From: Halobium salinum | GTDB taxonomy: Archaea > Halobacteriota > Halobacteria > Halobacteriales > Haloferacaceae | NCBI RefSeq assembly: GCF_026586625.1 | Contig: NZ_JAODIW010000008.1 | Coordinates: 452,382 to 516,381 of the forward strand | Length of the DNA: 64,000 nt | Reading direction: 5' to 3' | Shown here: piece after piece, positions 24,925-34,543 of the stretch | Numbering within the stretch: position 1 is the stretch's first letter | Layout: each line of letters starts with the position of its first letter | Position numbers and translations under genes: made by a program | The notes under the pieces: generated by a model | Told to the model about the DNA's origin: nothing | The model's input: only the letters and a program-made list of their open reading frames with translations | Database searches by the model: none

Positions 24925-25908
24925 TCAGAGGAGAGTGTCGCGGACGACTCTTGCGGCCGTCGGGGCGTCCGGGGCGAGCACGTACGCGATGGGTTCGATG
25001 CCGAAGCCGCCGGTCTGGTACAGGAGGAAGGTGTCGGGGAGGTCCCGACCGTCGAGCGCGGCGGCGATTGCGTCGGTCTCCCGCTCGTCGCGCTCGTCGT
25101 CGTCGCTATCGTGGCTGTCGTCGCTATCGTGGCTGTCGTCGCTATCGTGGCTGTCGTCGGCTTCGTCGGGGTCGAACGCGACGGTCTCGTACCCCGCGGC
25201 CTCGAACGCGGCGACCACTTCGGGAGTGTAGCGGACGTTGAGCGCGGCCGCCACGTCGGCGCCGGCGGCGCGGGCCTCGAGGAGGACGCCCGCGACGTGT
25301 TCGCTGACGCCGAACTCCGGTTCGCCGGGGACGGTCGTCCGCCCCTTCACGTCGAAGATGCGCCCCGGAACCGCGGCCACGTCTTCGAGGTCGGTCGCGT
25401 CGGGCAGGCACTCCGCCAAGTTCGAACCCACGTTGGGGATGAGCCCGGCGAAGCCGGAGGCGTTGGTGAGCGTTCGAAGCCCGCGACGGACGGAGGAACG
25501 GACCCGCTCGGTGGTGCGGAGGGCGCTGTCGGGGTCGTGCACCGAGAAGTCGGCGTCGACGCCGGCGAGTTCGGGCATCGCCTCCGCGTGGAGGTCGGCG
25601 AGCAGGTCCCCCTCCTCCAACCGACGGATGAGCACCTCCGTCTCGACGAGCGCCTGCACCGGCGTCATGTCGCCCGAAGCCAACCCCTCTCCGACGCGGG
25701 TGACCAGCTGCTGCACCCGCTCGTCGTCGAGGAAATCCCCCCTGCGACCCACCTCGCCGTGGGCGTACTTCGACACCGCCGACTGGCTGATGCCGAGGGC
25801 GTCGGCCACCTCGCGCTGGGTGAACCCCCGTTCGCGGAGGTCCTCGGCGAGCATCGAGCGGAACGTCGGAAGGAACTCCTCGACGACGATCTCCTCGACG
25901 AACTTCAT
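24925..25908 (-). CDS. ThiR-like regulator: HTH fused to a thiamine-phosphate synthase (ThiN) domain
   Basis: A 327-residue protein. Residues 1-60 contain an XRE-type HTH ([25 protein letters not shown]). Residues about 140-327 form a ThiN-like domain ([58 protein letters not shown]). In archaea this fusion is known as a thiamine-responsive repressor in which the ThiN part senses thiamine phosphate. An in-frame Asp/Ser/His repeat (DSHDSD units) is inserted in the ThiN part at about 252-272. The start overlaps the dcd stop codon (ATGA), so the two are cotranscribed. I see no THI riboswitch in the window. Confidence 0.85.
   Translation of the reverse strand: MKFVEEIVVEEFLPTFRSMLAEDLRERGFTQREVADALGISQSAVSKYAHGEVGRRGDFLDDERVQQLVTRVGEGLASGDMTPVQALVETEVLIRRLEEGDLLADLHAEAMPELAGVDADFSVHDPDSALRTTERVRSSVRRGLRTLTNASGFAGLIPNVGSNLAECLPDATDLEDVAAVPGRIFDVKGRTTVPGEPEFGVSEHVAGVLLEARAAGADVAAALNVRYTPEVVAAFEAAGYETVAFDPDEADDSHDSDDSHDSDDSHDSDDDERDERETDAIAAALDGRDLPDTFLLYQTGGFGIEPIAYVLAPDAPTAARVVRDTLL
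25102..25155. repeat. Three tandem 18-bp units inside the ThiR-like gene
   Basis: GTCGCTATCGTGGCTGTC is repeated three times without change at 25102-25119, 25120-25137 and 25138-25155. The unit is a multiple of three, so it adds DSHDSD-type hexapeptides without shifting the frame. Exact identity suggests recent slippage or expansion, and copy number may vary between strains. Confidence 0.9.
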
Positions 25909-26555
25909 GGCTCGGGCCCGGAGTCCGTGTCGGTGTCTGCGTCGACACCTGCCCCGTCAGCCTCCTGTCCCCTGCCGCGCTCGAACTCCGGGTCCCCGCG
26001 GATGCGCGAGGCCTGCGGCCCGCGTTGGTCCTGGTACTTCGAACCCCGTTCCGAGCCGTACGGCCGGGCGGCGGGCGTCTTCAACTCGGTGAACACGAGT
26101 TGCGAGACCCGCATCCCCGGCGTGAGCGCGACCGGGGCGGTTCCGAGATTCGAGAGTTCGAGCGTTATCTGCCCGCGGTAGCCGGGGTCGACGAAGCCGG
26201 CGGTCGCGTGGACGACGACGGCGAGGCGGCCGAGCGAGGAGCGCCCCTCGACCTGCGCGACGAGGTCCGGCGGAATCTCGACGCGTTCCTTGGTCGTGCC
26301 GAGCACGAAGTCGCCGGGGTGGAGGATGAACTCGTTCCCCTCCTCGACGACGGTCTCGGTGACGTACTCGCCGACCTCCTGCTCGCTGTTCGGGTGGATG
26401 CAGGGGATGTTGGCGCGCTGGAACTCCAGAAACTCCCGCCCGAGGCGAACGTCGATGCTCGCGGGCTGGACCTGCATCTCGGGGTCGTCCAGCGGCTCGA
26501 CGACGAGGTCGCCGGCCTCCAGACGCCCGAGCAGGTCGGCGTCCGACAGTATCAT
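25905..26555 (-). CDS. dcd: dCTP deaminase
   Basis: A 216-residue trimeric dCTP deaminase/dUTPase-fold enzyme that supplies dUTP or dUMP for thymidylate synthesis. It shows [63 protein letters not shown] and [21 protein letters not shown] with the catalytic glutamate. The core ends near residue 190 and is followed by a Glu/Asp-rich tail typical of halophiles. The ATG at 26553-26555 is set by the family start. It is the first gene of the operon with the ThiR-like regulator. Confidence 0.95.
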   Translation of the reverse strand: MILSDADLLGRLEAGDLVVEPLDDPEMQVQPASIDVRLGREFLEFQRANIPCIHPNSEQEVGEYVTETVVEEGNEFILHPGDFVLGTTKERVEIPPDLVAQVEGRSSLGRLAVVVHATAGFVDPGYRGQITLELSNLGTAPVALTPGMRVSQLVFTELKTPAARPYGSERGSKYQDQRGPQASRIRGDPEFERGRGQEADGAGVDADTDTDSGPEP

Positions 26556-26856
26556 TGCTCGAACGCGGGCGCGGGAGGTGCTAAAGGTTCCCGGTCGATG
26601 GGGACGAAGCCGGCGGGATGGCGCGGCGACGACTCGAACGGACAGCCGCCAGCGACAGCCGACCACTCAACGACGACTGCCGGCCAACCGCCGGACGACG
26701 ACAGCCGACCGCCGAGCGGCGACGGCCCAGCAGACCACCGTGGGTGGGGCTTCCGGGAGTCACCGCGGACGACATATCGTGGACGGCGGGACCGGTAAGC
26801 CACGAGAATCGGCACGAACGACTTAGCACCGCGCCACCCAACACCGACAACGAACC
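26556..26856. other. Divergent intergenic region with repeat-like fragment
   Basis: No gene is supported. CGACAGCCGACC-type fragments recur imperfectly at about 26640-26715. GTGGGTGGGGCTTCCGGGAG at 26740-26759 resembles the left end of the structured repeats at 6.1 and 18.8 kb but lacks their right end. GACATATCG near 26770 is TATA-like but too far from either start. Confidence 0.4.
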
Positions 26857-27753
26857 ATGGACACGGACAGACAACTCTACGAGGCCGACGCGACGGGCTG
26901 GAAGCGCGGCCTCTACGAGGACGTACAGACCACCTTCCGCGCCCCGGTCGTCAACTGGATATTCCGCACCCTCCTCGCCAACGAACCCGACCTCACGCGC
27001 TACCTCTGGGGACAGGTCAAGCCGGCCTTCGAGACGCGGGCGTTCGGTTCGTTCACCCTCCAGTGGCGCGACGCCGTCCTCTCGGCGGTCGAGGGCGGCG
27101 ACGCCGACCTCCCCGTCTACCGCAAACCCGACCACGACCTCTCGCCGGCGGAGTTCGCCGAACTCCGGGGTCAACTCGCGACGTTCGACGTCGTCGTCCC
27201 GCGGCTGGCCGTCCTCTTCGAGACGGTCGACCGGTCGCTTCGCGGTGACTCGGTCGGCGAGAGCCCCGCCGAAGACCGGGCCGCGACGGCACCGCTGCCC
27301 GACTGGCTCGACCGCGACCGCGCACACGCTCCGCGGTCGCCGACGATGACGCCGTTCTCGGACCTCGACGAGGGCCTCTCGGGGACGGTCGAGGCGGTCC
27401 AGTCGTTCCACGGGTTCGACGAGGGGCTCCCGAGCGTCTATCGCTGTCTCGCGCAGTGGCCGGGCGCCTTCGAGCGGCTGTGGGACGACGTGGCGCCCGT
27501 ACTGGAGAGCGAGGCGTTCGAGCGCGCGGTCACCGAGGCGACCGACCTCGCCGCCGACTACGTCTCGTCGCTTCCGTATCGGCCACGGCTCGCTCCCGAG
27601 GACCTCCGGAGTGTCGGCGTCGACGACGGGACCGTCGAGGAGCTACGGGGACTGTTCGAGACGTTCAACCGCGGGCCGGTCCGGACGGTCCTCCCGGCGG
27701 TGCCGGCGTTCGCCGCGGCCTTCGGCGTCGAGGGCGAGCGGTCGGGGCTCTGA
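26857..27753 (+). CDS. DehI-family (2-haloacid dehalogenase fold) protein
   Basis: A 298-residue protein built from two related all-helical halves. The first contains RAPVVNWIFRTLLAN and RYLWGQVKPAFETRAFG. The second contains FHGFDEGLPSVYRCLAQWPGAFERLWDDVAPVLESEAF. The repeat YLWGQVKPAFETRAF / WDDVAPVLESEAF reveals the internal duplication characteristic of group I haloacid dehalogenases (DehI). Bacterial DehI hydrolyses 2-haloacids of both chiralities. Haloarchaeal relatives are widespread and their true substrate is unproven. A short promoter region separates it from dcd. Confidence 0.85.
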   Translation: MDTDRQLYEADATGWKRGLYEDVQTTFRAPVVNWIFRTLLANEPDLTRYLWGQVKPAFETRAFGSFTLQWRDAVLSAVEGGDADLPVYRKPDHDLSPAEFAELRGQLATFDVVVPRLAVLFETVDRSLRGDSVGESPAEDRAATAPLPDWLDRDRAHAPRSPTMTPFSDLDEGLSGTVEAVQSFHGFDEGLPSVYRCLAQWPGAFERLWDDVAPVLESEAFERAVTEATDLAADYVSSLPYRPRLAPEDLRSVGVDDGTVEELRGLFETFNRGPVRTVLPAVPAFAAAFGVEGERSGL

Positions 27754-27842
27754 GGCGGAGAGAGCGGAGAGAACGGAGAGAGCGAAGAGGACGTGGCTCT
27801 GGGGGCGCAGGGGGCGGAGAGAATGGGCGACTCGGCGGGAGT

Positions 27843-28574
27843 TCAGTTCGCCAGCCCGCCGAGGAACGCGAGCGCGGCGGCGACCCCGGCGATAGTCCAC
27901 GACGCGTCGGCGCTGATGTCGCGGGCGCGACGCAGGCCGACCGACCAGACGACCGCCTTCCAGGCCGTGACGACGAGGAGCACCGCGACCATCGGGAGGC
28001 CGCTCCCGAACGTCGCGAGCGTCTCCAGTTTCGCGACGGCCGCCGCCGGGTCGGAGGGGACGGTGAGCGACTGGAGGCGGAGGTAGACGAACCCGGTGCC
28101 GAGAGCGACTTGGAGGAGGTTCGGCCCGGCCGCCCAGCCGGAGACGGCGAGCGTGCCGGCGAACGACCCGGAGGCGCCGTCGGCGAACGCGGTCGCGGCG
28201 TGAGCGAGGACCGCGGCACCGACCCAGGCGACGACCGTGACGACGAACACGAGCGGCAGGAAGCCCCGGAACTCCTCCCACACTTTCTGACCGAAGTTCA
28301 CCTGCGTCGTCTCGGGCACGTCCTCGCCACAGCCCGAGGGTGTCGACATCTCGCTCGTGGCGAAGGCGTCACACATGTGTTCGGGAGTATGTGCGGGGTT
28401 GTCGACGGTGACCATGAAGTCGAGGCGCTCGGCGAATGTGAGTCCGACGACGGCGGCCGCGGCGGTCGTCGCCAGCGCGACGAGGAGGACGACGGCGGCG
28501 GCGCGGAGGAGGTCGTCTTCGGGCGGGCGTTCGGCGAAGTACTCGCCGGGGTGGAGGAGCGGTGTACGGGGCAC
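27843..28574 (-). CDS. Yip1-domain integral membrane protein
   Basis: A 243-residue membrane protein. The start ([39 protein letters not shown]) and the later helices ([87 protein letters not shown]) match the haloarchaeal Yip1 family of about five helices. A non-conserved cytosolic or external loop with two cysteines ([19 protein letters not shown]) sits at about 67-85. Its function is unknown. It converges with the DehI-like gene and is divergent from pth2. Confidence 0.85.
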   Translation of the reverse strand: MPRTPLLHPGEYFAERPPEDDLLRAAAVVLLVALATTAAAAVVGLTFAERLDFMVTVDNPAHTPEHMCDAFATSEMSTPSGCGEDVPETTQVNFGQKVWEEFRGFLPLVFVVTVVAWVGAAVLAHAATAFADGASGSFAGTLAVSGWAAGPNLLQVALGTGFVYLRLQSLTVPSDPAAAVAKLETLATFGSGLPMVAVLLVVTAWKAVVWSVGLRRARDISADASWTIAGVAAALAFLGGLAN

Positions 28575-28717
28575 GTTCAGCGCTCGAGACTAATCAGATA
28601 AGTATCTTCTCGTGGCGCGGACGGCGACGACGAGTCCCGTCGAAATCGGGCGACGAGGAGTCCCGTCGGGCCGTGGGCGATGGCAGGAGTTTTGCCCCGG
28701 GAACGGCGACTCGAGGT

Positions 28718-29056
28718 ATGAAACAGGCCATCGTCGCCCGAACCGACATCGGGATGGGAAAGGGGAAACTCGCCGCGCAGGTCGCCCACGCGTCGCTGTC
28801 GGCCTACGAGGATGCCAGCCCGAAGGACCGCCGGGCCTGGAAAGGAAGCGGCCAGAAGAAGATCGTGCTGAAAGCCAGCGGCGAGGAAGAGCTGTTCCGC
28901 CTCGCCGACGCCGCCGAGCGCGAGGGACTCCCCCACGCCATCGTTCGGGACGCCGGCCACACCCAGCTCGACCCCGGTACGGTCACGGCGCTCGCCGTGG
29001 GACCGGGTCCGGAGCGAATCGTCGACAAGGTGACCGGCGACCTCTCGCTGTTCTGA
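28718..29056 (+). CDS. pth2: Peptidyl-tRNA hydrolase, archaeal type (Pth2)
   Basis: A 112-residue enzyme that frees tRNA from stalled peptidyl-tRNA. The family blocks are complete: [77 protein letters not shown] and [12 protein letters not shown]. The start ATG at 28718 matches the family N-terminus. Pth2 and TruD are often close neighbours in archaea, and here two small hypothetical genes on the other strand lie between them. Confidence 0.97.
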   Translation: MKQAIVARTDIGMGKGKLAAQVAHASLSAYEDASPKDRRAWKGSGQKKIVLKASGEEELFRLADAAEREGLPHAIVRDAGHTQLDPGTVTALAVGPGPERIVDKVTGDLSLF

Positions 29057-29159
29057 CGGCGCCCACGACGCCGTCGACGCCGAGGTTCTCGTCGTCGTCG
29101 TTTCCCGTCGTGCTCATCTTCGTCCGGGTCCGGGTCCGCGCCGGCGGCGAGAGGCGCGC

Positions 29160-29393
29160 TCACTCCTCGGCGGGGGTGTGCGATACGCCGTTCGTGGCCG
29201 TGGAGCCGTAGCCATCGTCGCTACGACCGGTCGACGTCTCGACGATTTCGAGGTCCCAGCCAGACCTGCCGTTCTCGACTGGCCACCCGCCTCGGACGTC
29301 GACGCCGTTCGCGTCGGCGGTCCGGACGAGTCGGCGGAGCTGTTCTTCGAACTGGTCCTCGGTCGTGACCTCGGGTTCGTGGTTCGTAGGCAT
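29160..29393 (-). CDS. Small conserved haloarchaeal protein
   Basis: A 77-residue acidic protein. The conserved-looking part is TTEDQFEEQLRRLVRTADAN followed by GVDVRGGWPVENGRSGWDLEIVE, a helix-then-strand pattern seen in many haloarchaeal genomes. No function is known to me. The ATG at 29391-29393 starts just before that region, and the upstream in-frame ATG at 29445-29447 is rejected as non-conserved. It is convergent with pth2. Confidence 0.7.
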   Translation of the reverse strand: MPTNHEPEVTTEDQFEEQLRRLVRTADANGVDVRGGWPVENGRSGWDLEIVETSTGRSDDGYGSTATNGVSHTPAEE

Positions 29394-29564
29394 CGTTTGC
29401 GGCGGGTCGGTCCTCGTCCCGAGGGCAACGGTCAGGACCCGCTTCAACTACCTCCCTCCCATGCTAGAGTGGAGTGTGTGTCGGCACCTGCTTCCGGCTC
29501 CGGTCCGGCCGTGGCTCCGTGCTGGTCGTGATGTTTCCGCGTTCGGCGCGTCGGCGCCGTCCGG

Positions 29565-29948
29565 TCAGGTCATCTCCTCGGCCGTGTCGACGCCGACGAC
29601 CACGGCTCCCTCGCCGAAGTCCGCCTCCTCGACCGCCTCGGCGTCGAGCAGGCGCGCCTGTTCGAGGTGTGCGTCGCGTACCGCCCGCTCGGTCCCGTCG
29701 TCGAAGGACATCCCCGCGGTGAGTCGTTCCCAGAGACCGTCGTCGGCGGCGTAGGCCCGTCTGTCGTCCGTCGTGACGTACGTCCGGTCTCGCTCCAGTT
29801 CGGCGTGTCGACCCCGCAGCTCCGAGTCGAGCACCGCGAGGGCGTCCCGGAGCGCCGACTCCGAGAGGTCGGCGTCCTCGGCGACACGCGCGATGACGTT
29901 CGTGTCGATCGGTACCTGCCGTTCCTCCGTCGGTGAGTCGTCGACCAT
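29565..29948 (-). CDS. Conserved haloarchaeal protein of unknown function
   Basis: A 127-residue acidic protein. Its central part (VIARVAEDADLSESALRDALAVLDSELRGRHAELERDRTYVTTDDRRAYAADD) is predicted helical with a conserved feel, and it ends in GAVVVGVDTAEEMT. I cannot attach a known function. The gene is preceded by ordinary spacer and is transcribed away from truD. It is a single-domain soluble protein, probably real given its strong codon pattern. Confidence 0.7.
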   Translation of the reverse strand: MVDDSPTEERQVPIDTNVIARVAEDADLSESALRDALAVLDSELRGRHAELERDRTYVTTDDRRAYAADDGLWERLTAGMSFDDGTERAVRDAHLEQARLLDAEAVEEADFGEGAVVVGVDTAEEMT

Positions 29949-30091
29949 CGTAGCGGGCCAGACGGACCGGTCCGGGTTCTCCCTTGTGGCCGCGGCGGTC
30001 GTGCAGTTCGCTCGTACTCGCCGCCATCGGGTCGCTCTCGCTCACTTGGCTCGGTCGTGCCTGCCCTCTCGGCCGTAGTCGCGGAGAGCAC
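29949..30091. other. Intergenic sequence upstream of the truD leader
   Basis: The segment between divergent genes shows no gene. It contains short GC-rich fragments but no repeat that I could match elsewhere in the window. Confidence 0.4.
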
Positions 30092-30223
30092 CGCTTTTAT
30101 CGCCGGTCGGTGAACGTCCGAATATGAGCGCAGACGGGAAGCGGCGTGGGGTACGGCGGCGCCGAGGCGGACCAAGGGTCACCAACGGACCGGAGGACAC
30201 GAGTCCTCCGGAAGGGACGAACC
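30092..30223 (+). ncRNA. Candidate structured RNA or long leader before truD
   Basis: A TATA-like CTTTTATCG at 30094-30101 would start transcription near 30122, leaving about 100 nt before the truD ATG, unusual in a genome of leaderless genes. The segment contains a perfect 8 bp hairpin CCGGAGGA-CACGAG-TCCTCCGG at 30190-30211 and a possible longer stem pairing GTCCG (30116-30120) with CGGAC (30168-30172). It could be an H/ACA-type guide or another small RNA, but no box motif is certain. Confidence 0.35.
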
Positions 30224-31618
30224 ATGCGTGAGGCCCACCCGCTCGAACGCGCGGTCGGTATCGACCACTACGTCAGCGACGCCGACGGCATCGGCGGCCG
30301 CCTCCGCGACACTCCCGAGGACTTCCGCGTCCGCGAGGTGGAGGACTTCGACTACGCCCCCGTCGACGCCGACCCGGGCAACTACTCGCGGCTCGTCCTC
30401 CGGGTGACGCTGCGCGGGTGGGACACCAACGATTTCGCCTCCCGGCTGTCGGACAAGTTGGGGGTCAGCCGCGAGCGGGTGGCGTGGGCCGGGACGAAGG
30501 ACAAGCACGCGGTGACGACCCAGCTGTTCACCGTCAACGGTGTCGACGCCGACGCCGTCCCCGAAATCGACCACGCCGACATCGAGGCCGTCGGCCGCGC
30601 CGGTCGCGACCTCGGCTTCGGCGACCTCGCCGGCAACGAGTTCGGAATCACCGTCCGCGACCCCGACCGGCCCGAGAACGTCGCCCCCGTAACCGCCGAC
30701 CTCGCCGCGTTCGGCGGGATGACGGAGGACGAGGCGGTCGCCGCCGCCGAGGCGGCACTCGACGGCGACGAGCCGGTCCCCGTCGCGCTCCCGAACTACT
30801 TCGGCCAGCAACGCTTCGGGAGCATCCGGCCGGTCACCCACGAGGTCGGCCTGCACGTCGTCCGCGGCGACTGGCGCGGCGCCGTCCTCGCGTACGTCGG
30901 CAACCCCCACGAGGACGAGCCCGACGACACCCGCGAAGCGCGAGCGTTCGTGGAGGAGCAGGCCGCGAGCGACGACCCGGACTGGGCCGAGGCCCTCGAC
31001 CGGGTGCCGGGTCGTCTGCGCTACGAACGGTCGATGCTCCACCGACTCGACGTGGCGAGCGGGACCGACGAGGACTGGCGCGACGCACTCGAAGCCGTTC
31101 CGTCGAATCTCCAGCGGCTGTTCGTCAACGCCGCGCAGTCGTACGCGTACAACCGAATCCTCTCCGCGCGCCTCGAGCGCGGCCTCCCCTTCGACCGTCC
31201 CGTCGCCGGCGACGTGGTCTGTTTCGCCGACCGCGACGCACCCGACGGGATGCCGCTCCCCGACCCCGGACGCGAACAGCGCGTCGATTCGGGGCGGGTG
31301 GACGTGGTGACCCGCCACTGCGAGCGCGGTCGGGCGTTCGTCACCGCGCCGCTGGTCGGCCGCGACACCGAACTCGCCGACGGCGAGCCGGGCGAAATCG
31401 AACGCGAGGTGCTCGACGACCTCGGCCTGTCCCAGTCGGACTTCGACCTGCCGGGCGAGTTCGACTCGACGGGCACCCGACGGGCGATTCTCCTGCGCAC
31501 GGACCTGACGGTCGCCGGCGATGAGAACGCCCCGTCGTTCCGGTTCGCACTGCCGAGCGGGTCGTACGCGACCGTGCTCATGCGGGAGTATCTGAAGCGC
31601 GGGCCGCTCGACCTCTGA
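30224..31618 (+). CDS. truD: tRNA pseudouridine(13) synthase TruD
   Basis: A 464-residue pseudouridine synthase of the TruD family that modifies U13 of tRNA. The catalytic aspartate lies in [19 protein letters not shown] (about 80-100). Other family blocks are [37 protein letters not shown]-like [15 protein letters not shown] and the C-terminal [19 protein letters not shown]. An archaeal insertion (TRUD domain, about 240-400) is present. The ATG at 30224 is chosen because conserved [19 protein letters not shown] begins there. An upstream in-frame start at 30146 would lie in the structured leader. Confidence 0.96.
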   Translation: MREAHPLERAVGIDHYVSDADGIGGRLRDTPEDFRVREVEDFDYAPVDADPGNYSRLVLRVTLRGWDTNDFASRLSDKLGVSRERVAWAGTKDKHAVTTQLFTVNGVDADAVPEIDHADIEAVGRAGRDLGFGDLAGNEFGITVRDPDRPENVAPVTADLAAFGGMTEDEAVAAAEAALDGDEPVPVALPNYFGQQRFGSIRPVTHEVGLHVVRGDWRGAVLAYVGNPHEDEPDDTREARAFVEEQAASDDPDWAEALDRVPGRLRYERSMLHRLDVASGTDEDWRDALEAVPSNLQRLFVNAAQSYAYNRILSARLERGLPFDRPVAGDVVCFADRDAPDGMPLPDPGREQRVDSGRVDVVTRHCERGRAFVTAPLVGRDTELADGEPGEIEREVLDDLGLSQSDFDLPGEFDSTGTRRAILLRTDLTVAGDENAPSFRFALPSGSYATVLMREYLKRGPLDL

Positions 31619-31619
31619 A

Positions 31620-33047
31620 CTAGTCGGCCCCGGAGACCGGCTCCGACGCGCCGGGTCGTCCACCCGCGAGCGACGCACCCGCGACGAGCAGCGGGACCCC
31701 GAGCAGTCCGAACCCGACGGCGGCGACGACGCCGACGCCGACGTACAGCAGGCTGAACCCCCGGACAGGCGTCGTCAGCGGCGCCGTCGCGACCATCGGT
31801 ACCGCGAACCCGGCGGCCGCGGTGGCGAGCGCGAGCCGGATTCGGCCGCGGGCGAGAGCGTACCCGGTCGGCACCAGCGTGAACGCCGGCAGGAGCCACG
31901 GGAACGACCCGAGCGACCACCGAGTGAGGCTCCCGCCCGCGTAGGCGGCCGCCGCGGCGACGCTCGCACCCAGACCCGTCGCGACCAGCGCCCCGGCGAG
32001 GAGACTCCAGTAGCTCGCGCGGGAGCGACCGGCGGCCGACGAGAGCACCCCGCCGAAGGCGACGAGGCCGACGCCGGCACCGAGAGCGGGCGGGTCGACG
32101 CCGACCACGACGGGGACGCTCCCGGTCGCGACCGAGTAGACGACGAGGAGGCCACCGGCGGCGGCGACGAGATGCCCACCCCGGTCGACGGGGGACGAGT
32201 CGGTTCCGGTCGAGAGACCCACCCGCCGGAGGCCGAGCGCGACCGCCGCGGTGACCGCCCCGAAGACCGCGACCGGAACCCCGACGAACACCAGTGCGTT
32301 CCGGAGCACCAACGGGCCTGCGACGTGCGCGACCGCGATGGCCGTCGGAACCGGGCTGGGGAGCGCCGCGTCGGGTGCGAACACGACGAATCCGGCGGAC
32401 TCGTCGTCGTACTCGGTCAGCACCGTCCGCTGGTCGGGCTCGCGGTCGGAGTCGCCGTCCTCGGTGGCCTCGCCATCTTCGGCGGCCCCGGCGTCCTCGG
32501 CGGCCTCGCCGTCTTCGATAGTTCCCCCGTCGAGCGTCGTGTCGACGTGCATCGACTCGGGGGCGACGACGGTGAGTCGGTCCGCGCCGAGGCCGTCGTA
32601 GTTAGCGTACGCCCACCCGGGGTGGAACTCCGTCGTGAGGAGCGCACCGCCGAGGGTCCGCCGAGCGAACTCCTCGTGTGTCCACGTGAGGGTCACGACG
32701 GGGCGGTCGGCGGCGACCGAGGCGTCGACCGACTGCTCGTTTCGGACCGCGTCGGTCGCGACCGAATCGAGGAGGGTCGCGTTCGCGCGGAGCCGGTCCG
32801 CCGCGTCGACGCCGACCCGGTTCTCGACCGTCCACGTGGCCGACCCGTCCTCGTGGACGGCGACGGTCGCGACGCTCCGCTCGACGGTCAGGTCGACCCC
32901 GCGGTGGTCGGCGGCCGACTCGAAGGGCTCCCCGCAGGCGCCACAGACGGGCGCGGGCGGTGGGGCGGCGACCGACGGCGTGACGCTTCCGACGAGCAGG
33001 GTGCCGAGGAGCGCGACGAGGAGGGTGTGGCGTACGGGGGAGCGCAT
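31620..33047 (-). CDS. Haloarchaeal secreted/membrane paralogue 1 (N-terminal extracytoplasmic, C-terminal polytopic)
   Basis: A 475-residue protein with a signal-like first helix (HTLLVALLGTLLVGSVTPSVAA). An extracytoplasmic domain follows with paired cysteines (VCGACGEPF), the strand-rich VERSVATVAVHEDGSATWTVENRV, and an acidic loop of repeated AEDGEATEDGD type. About eight C-terminal membrane helices follow. It is a tandem paralogue of the next gene (33158-34543), sharing architecture, the CxxC after the signal and the TWTVENRV block. The family is recognisable as haloarchaeal and has no assigned function. The duplicated promoter is described separately. Confidence 0.75.
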   Translation of the reverse strand: MRSPVRHTLLVALLGTLLVGSVTPSVAAPPPAPVCGACGEPFESAADHRGVDLTVERSVATVAVHEDGSATWTVENRVGVDAADRLRANATLLDSVATDAVRNEQSVDASVAADRPVVTLTWTHEEFARRTLGGALLTTEFHPGWAYANYDGLGADRLTVVAPESMHVDTTLDGGTIEDGEAAEDAGAAEDGEATEDGDSDREPDQRTVLTEYDDESAGFVVFAPDAALPSPVPTAIAVAHVAGPLVLRNALVFVGVPVAVFGAVTAAVALGLRRVGLSTGTDSSPVDRGGHLVAAAGGLLVVYSVATGSVPVVVGVDPPALGAGVGLVAFGGVLSSAAGRSRASYWSLLAGALVATGLGASVAAAAAYAGGSLTRWSLGSFPWLLPAFTLVPTGYALARGRIRLALATAAAGFAVPMVATAPLTTPVRGFSLLYVGVGVVAAVGFGLLGVPLLVAGASLAGGRPGASEPVSGAD

Positions 33048-33088
33048 GTCGGCGCCTCTCGGTGGGGTGGTAAGTGTCTTGCCCCGTC
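33045..33088 (-). promoter_or_regulatory. Promoter and start region of paralogue 1
   Basis: This 44 bp block, spanning the start codon and upstream sequence, is 41/44 identical to 34541-34584 before the second paralogue. The minus-strand TATA-like CACTTACC (33069-33076) is about 26 bp before the ATG, so transcripts are probably leaderless and both genes share upstream control. Confidence 0.6.
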
Positions 33089-33157
33089 GAATCGCCTCTG
33101 TCGGCCACCACTGTCGACAGAGCCGACCGGGCCGACTGGACTCGACGACGGCCCGCC

Positions 33158-34543
33158 TCAGTCGGCGTGCCGTGTCGGCTCGGCTTCCGTCGTACGCCAG
33201 CCGGCCAGCGACGTGCCCGCAGCGAGGAGCGGACTGGCGAGCACGGGGAACGACGCCCCGTAGACGACGGCCGAGAGAACGACGAGGAAGGTGAACCGGT
33301 CGAGCGGTGTCGTGAGCGAGATGGGAACGACTATCGGGAGCAGGAAGCCACCGAAGGCGGTGAGCACCGCCAGTCGCCGTCTGCCGCGACCGAGCGCGTA
33401 GCCGGCGGGAACCAGCGAGACGGCGGCGAGGAGGAGCAACGCCTGGAAGTCGACCGAGCGAGCGAGCGACCCGCCGTTGAGTGCCACGGCGGAACCAGCC
33501 GTCGCGACCGCCGACAGCGCGACCCCGGCGACGAGGGTCCGATAGCTCGTCACCTCGCGGGCGGTCAGCACCACCAGCCAGCCGCCGAAGACCGTCAGCC
33601 CGGCACCCACTTCGGGTGACGGAGGGACGCCGAGAATCGACGGTCCCCCGCCGAGAACCGACGGGGCGAGTTCGGCGAGGACGGAGTACGCGAGGTAACA
33701 GAGCCCCACCGCGGTGGTCAGGAGCGCCACCGGACTGGGGCCGAGACCGCTCCGAACCCGGCTCAGCCACTCGGACGGGCGGACGCGGTCGACGGCGGCC
33801 GAGACGAGCCAGAACCCGCCGAGGAAGAGCGCCCCCGGGAGCCCGACGAACAGCAGGAGGTTCCCGGCGAACACCGGGGCGGTGAGGTGGGCGACGGCTA
33901 TCGCCGTCGGAATCGGCTGTGGGAGGGCGGCGCGCGGGGCGAAGGTGACCAGCACCCCGTCGTCGTGCTCGTATTCGGTGAGCACCATCCGACGCGACTC
34001 CTCCCCCTCGACAGTCGCCCCGTCGACCGCCTGCCGGACACGCATCGACTCCGGCGCGACGACGGTGAGCCGGTCGGCGCCGAGCTCGTCGTGGATCACG
34101 CCGGCCCAGTCGTTGTGGAACTCGGTCACCACGAGCGCGCCGCCGAGCGTCCGCTTCGCGTACTCCCCCTCCGTCCAGCGGAGCGTGACGACCGGGCGTT
34201 CGGCGGCGACCGTCGCGTCGACGGCGTCGGTGCTCCACACCGCGTCCGCGGCGACCGTATCGAGGAGCGATGGGTCGTCACGGAACCGCGCGGCCGCGCT
34301 CTCGTCGACACGGTTCTCGACGGTCCACGTCGCCGACCCGTCGTCGTGAATCTCGACGGTGGCGACGCTGTGGTCGACGGTCAAGTCGAGGTCCTCGTAG
34401 GCGGCGTGTTTCTCAAAAGACTCGCCGCAGGCGGTGCAGACTGGCTGGGGTGGCGTGCTCGCGAACGTCGGGGCGACGCTGCCGACGAGGAGGAGCGAGA
34501 GGAGGGCCAGCAGGAGGGCGATTCGACGTGTGGGGACGCGCAT
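33158..34543 (-). CDS. Haloarchaeal secreted/membrane paralogue 2
   Basis: A 461-residue paralogue of the preceding gene, with the same layout. A signal helix (LLLALLSLLLVGSVAPTFA) is followed by CTACGESFEKHAAYEDLDLTVDHSVATVEIHDDGSATWTVENRV, then a strand-rich region lacking the long acidic loop of paralogue 1. About eight membrane helices end in PVLASPLLAAGTSLAG. The CxxC motif and the position of helices agree. The two genes lie head to tail with 110 bp between them. Function unknown. Confidence 0.75.
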   Translation of the reverse strand: MRVPTRRIALLLALLSLLLVGSVAPTFASTPPQPVCTACGESFEKHAAYEDLDLTVDHSVATVEIHDDGSATWTVENRVDESAAARFRDDPSLLDTVAADAVWSTDAVDATVAAERPVVTLRWTEGEYAKRTLGGALVVTEFHNDWAGVIHDELGADRLTVVAPESMRVRQAVDGATVEGEESRRMVLTEYEHDDGVLVTFAPRAALPQPIPTAIAVAHLTAPVFAGNLLLFVGLPGALFLGGFWLVSAAVDRVRPSEWLSRVRSGLGPSPVALLTTAVGLCYLAYSVLAELAPSVLGGGPSILGVPPSPEVGAGLTVFGGWLVVLTAREVTSYRTLVAGVALSAVATAGSAVALNGGSLARSVDFQALLLLAAVSLVPAGYALGRGRRRLAVLTAFGGFLLPIVVPISLTTPLDRFTFLVVLSAVVYGASFPVLASPLLAAGTSLAGWRTTEAEPTRHAD

